This document shows positions 28,178-29,596 of a stretch of DNA of 29,596 nucleotides, piece after piece (the stretch's first letter is position 1; each line of letters opens with the position of its first letter). Position numbers and translations under genes: made by a program. The DNA comes from Syntrophobacterales bacterium (GTDB lineage: Bacteria > Desulfobacterota > Desulfobaccia > Desulfobaccales > 0-14-0-80-60-11): assembly GCA_023229795.1 (NCBI GenBank), contig JALNYP010000048.1:1-29596 (forward strand). The letters run 5' to 3'. A model generated the notes under the pieces. The model saw nothing but the letters and a program-made list of their open reading frames with translations. It ran no database searches and was not told the origin of the DNA.

Positions 28178-29596
28178 ATGGCGAAGTATGATCCGGTTAA
28201 ACAGAAAGACTGGCAGATTGCGGAAATTGCCGAAGCGGAGATGATCCCCTTTGACGCGATGTGCGATAAACTGGGAATCCCTAAAGAAGAGCGTATTCCC
28301 GCTGGTCAGAAAATCGGCCGCGTCGACTACATGAAGTGCCTGGAACGGCTGAAGAGTAAACCCGACGGCAAATACATCGAAGTCACCGCCATCACCCCCA
28401 CTCCCCTGGGTGAAGGCAAATCCACCACCTCCATGGGCCTGATCGAAGGCCTGGGCAAACGGGGCATGAACGTGGGCGGCTGCATCCGCCAGCCTTCCGG
28501 CGGCCCCACCATGAACATCAAGGGCACCGCGGCCGGCGGCGGCATCTCGCTCTTGATCCCCATGACCGAGTTCTCCCTGGGCCTCACCGGCGACATCAAC
28601 AACATCATGAACGCCCATAACCTGGCCATGGTGGCCGCCACCTCCCGGATGCAGCACGAGTTCAACTATGACGACGCCCAGTTGGCCAAGCGGAAGCTGG
28701 TCCGCTTGGGCATCGATCCGAAAAACTTCGAAATGGGCTGGATTCTGGACTTCTGCGCCCAGGCCCTGCGCAATATCACCATCGGCCGGGGCGGCAAGAT
28801 GGACGGCTTCCTGATGGATTCCAAATTCGGCATCGCCGTGTCCTCGGAAGTCATGGCCATCCTGGCAGTGTTCACTTCCCTGGCAGACCTGAAAAAGCGC
28901 CTGAATGAAATGGTGGTGTGCTACAACCGGAAGGGCGAACCCATCACCACCGGCGACCTGGAAGTCGGCAACGCCATGACCGCCTGGATGCTGCCCTCCA
29001 TCAACCCCACCCTGATGCAGACCGTGGAGAAGCAGCCGTGCTTCGTGCACGCCGGCCCCTTCGCCAACATCGCGGTGGGACAAAGCTCCATCGTCGCCGA
29101 CCAGATCGGCCTGAAGCTGTTTGACTACCACATCACCGAGTCCGGCTTCGGCGCCGACATCGGCTTTGAGAAGTTCTGGAACGTCAAATGCCGGTTCAGC
29201 GGCCTCATCCCCCACGTGTCGGTGCTGACTACCACGATCCGGGGCTTGAAGCACCACGGGGTCAACGCCGGCGCCCTGCCGTGCCCTCCGGGCAAACCGG
29301 TCCCCAAAGAGTACTTCGAAGCCACTCCCGCCAACTTCAAATGGCTGGAAGACGGCGTGCAGAACGCAGTGCACCACATTCGCACCATCAAAAAATCTGG
29401 CATCAACCCGGTGGTCTGCCTCAACGCCTTCCATTTCGATACCAAGGAAGAGCATGACTTTGTTCGGCGGATCTGCGAGGCGGAAGGCGCCCGGGTGGCC
29501 GTGTCCAAGCACTGGCAGTTCGGCGGCGAAGGCGCTCTCGAGTTTGCCGACGCGGTCATTGACGCCTGCAAAGAGAAACCGAAGTTCAAGTTCCTC
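28178..29596 (+). CDS. fhs: formate--tetrahydrofolate ligase (partial, 3' end outside window)
   Basis: 473 codons are open to the window end. The ATP-binding P-loop is 'TPTPLGEGKSTT' with Lys81. Family blocks 'GTAAGGGISLLIPM', 'FSLGLTGDINNIMNAHNL', 'ALRNITIGRGGKMDG', 'VHAGPFANIAVGQSS', 'TESGFGADIGFEKF' and 'GLKHHGVNAG' follow in the usual order. It joins formate to tetrahydrofolate with ATP, the first step of the methyl branch of the Wood-Ljungdahl pathway. Several blocks differ from the Moorella enzyme ('CIRQPSGGPTMNIKG' where acetogens have a LREPS-type motif), so it belongs to a divergent branch. Strong AAGGAGG precedes ATG 28178. Divergent from metVF; with cooS nearby it fits a one-carbon gene cluster. 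Confidence 0.95.
   Translation, partial: MAKYDPVKQKDWQIAEIAEAEMIPFDAMCDKLGIPKEERIPAGQKIGRVDYMKCLERLKSKPDGKYIEVTAITPTPLGEGKSTTSMGLIEGLGKRGMNVGGCIRQPSGGPTMNIKGTAAGGGISLLIPMTEFSLGLTGDINNIMNAHNLAMVAATSRMQHEFNYDDAQLAKRKLVRLGIDPKNFEMGWILDFCAQALRNITIGRGGKMDGFLMDSKFGIAVSSEVMAILAVFTSLADLKKRLNEMVVCYNRKGEPITTGDLEVGNAMTAWMLPSINPTLMQTVEKQPCFVHAGPFANIAVGQSSIVADQIGLKLFDYHITESGFGADIGFEKFWNVKCRFSGLIPHVSVLTTTIRGLKHHGVNAGALPCPPGKPVPKEYFEATPANFKWLEDGVQNAVHHIRTIKKSGINPVVCLNAFHFDTKEEHDFVRRICEAEGARVAVSKHWQFGGEGALEFADAVIDACKEKPKFKFL

Noticed and set aside
28151..29589. Minus-strand frames opposite the end of the window
   Set aside because: They are shadows of fhs, which is open on the plus strand from 28178 to the window end with all family motifs.

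Overview
The window looks like a chromosomal segment of a strictly anaerobic, probably sulfate-reducing or syntrophic deltaproteobacterium (Desulfobacterota, Desulfobacca- or Syntrophobacter-like). This is inferred from gene content, not from a database match. The evidence is a Ni-CO dehydrogenase (cooS), the MetV/MetF pair, a divergent formyl-THF synthetase (fhs) and a bifurcation-type diaphorase pair (HydB/NuoF-like plus a NuoG/NfnB/NuoE fusion). BamD and thioredoxin genes are typical Gram-negative housekeeping loci.

Region 1 (1-7.9 kb): the 3' end of a 23S rRNA gene, a complete 5S rRNA gene and its rho-independent terminator. Downstream lies a chain of short gene cassettes, all on the rRNA strand. 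They hold a RelBE-like toxin-antitoxin pair, four AT-rich genes for small exported or lipoproteins, a HicAB pair, a secreted metallo-beta-lactamase-fold hydrolase, a PLP aminotransferase, then a GNAT and a small exported protein. The cassettes are separated by 5'-truncated copies of the 5S rRNA gene that keep its 3' flank and terminator. I count five 5S pieces (one of them lost its 3' half) and two further decayed terminator scars. This repeated '5S tail + terminator' unit is the most unusual feature of the window. It resembles a cassette array built on a 5S-derived element, and no recombinase is visible.

Region 2 (8.8-14.4 kb): accessory and housekeeping genes. These are a secreted PLD-family nuclease with a secreted trypsin-like protease (minus strand), DNA polymerase IV (plus), an SDR oxidoreductase (minus) and a membrane-anchored pentapeptide-repeat protein (plus). 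Many small palindromic intergenic repeats lie between them.

Region 3 (14.4-21.7 kb, minus strand): a two-gene flavin/Fe-S diaphorase operon, preceded by a possible 20-codon leader ORF and a CRP/FNR/Rex-like palindrome. A trxA-trxB-bamD cluster and a small membrane protein gene follow.

Region 4 (21.8-29.6 kb): carbon metabolism. cooS has a long, apparently structured 5' leader. A GT87-type membrane glycosyltransferase and a lipoprotein gene come next. metV-metF is divergent from fhs, which runs off the window end. The promoters of metVF and fhs can both be read in the shared intergenic region. Together cooS, metVF, fhs and the diaphorase suggest a Wood-Ljungdahl pathway, running in either direction, with NADH/ferredoxin electron handling. 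The acetyl-CoA synthase subunits are not in the window.
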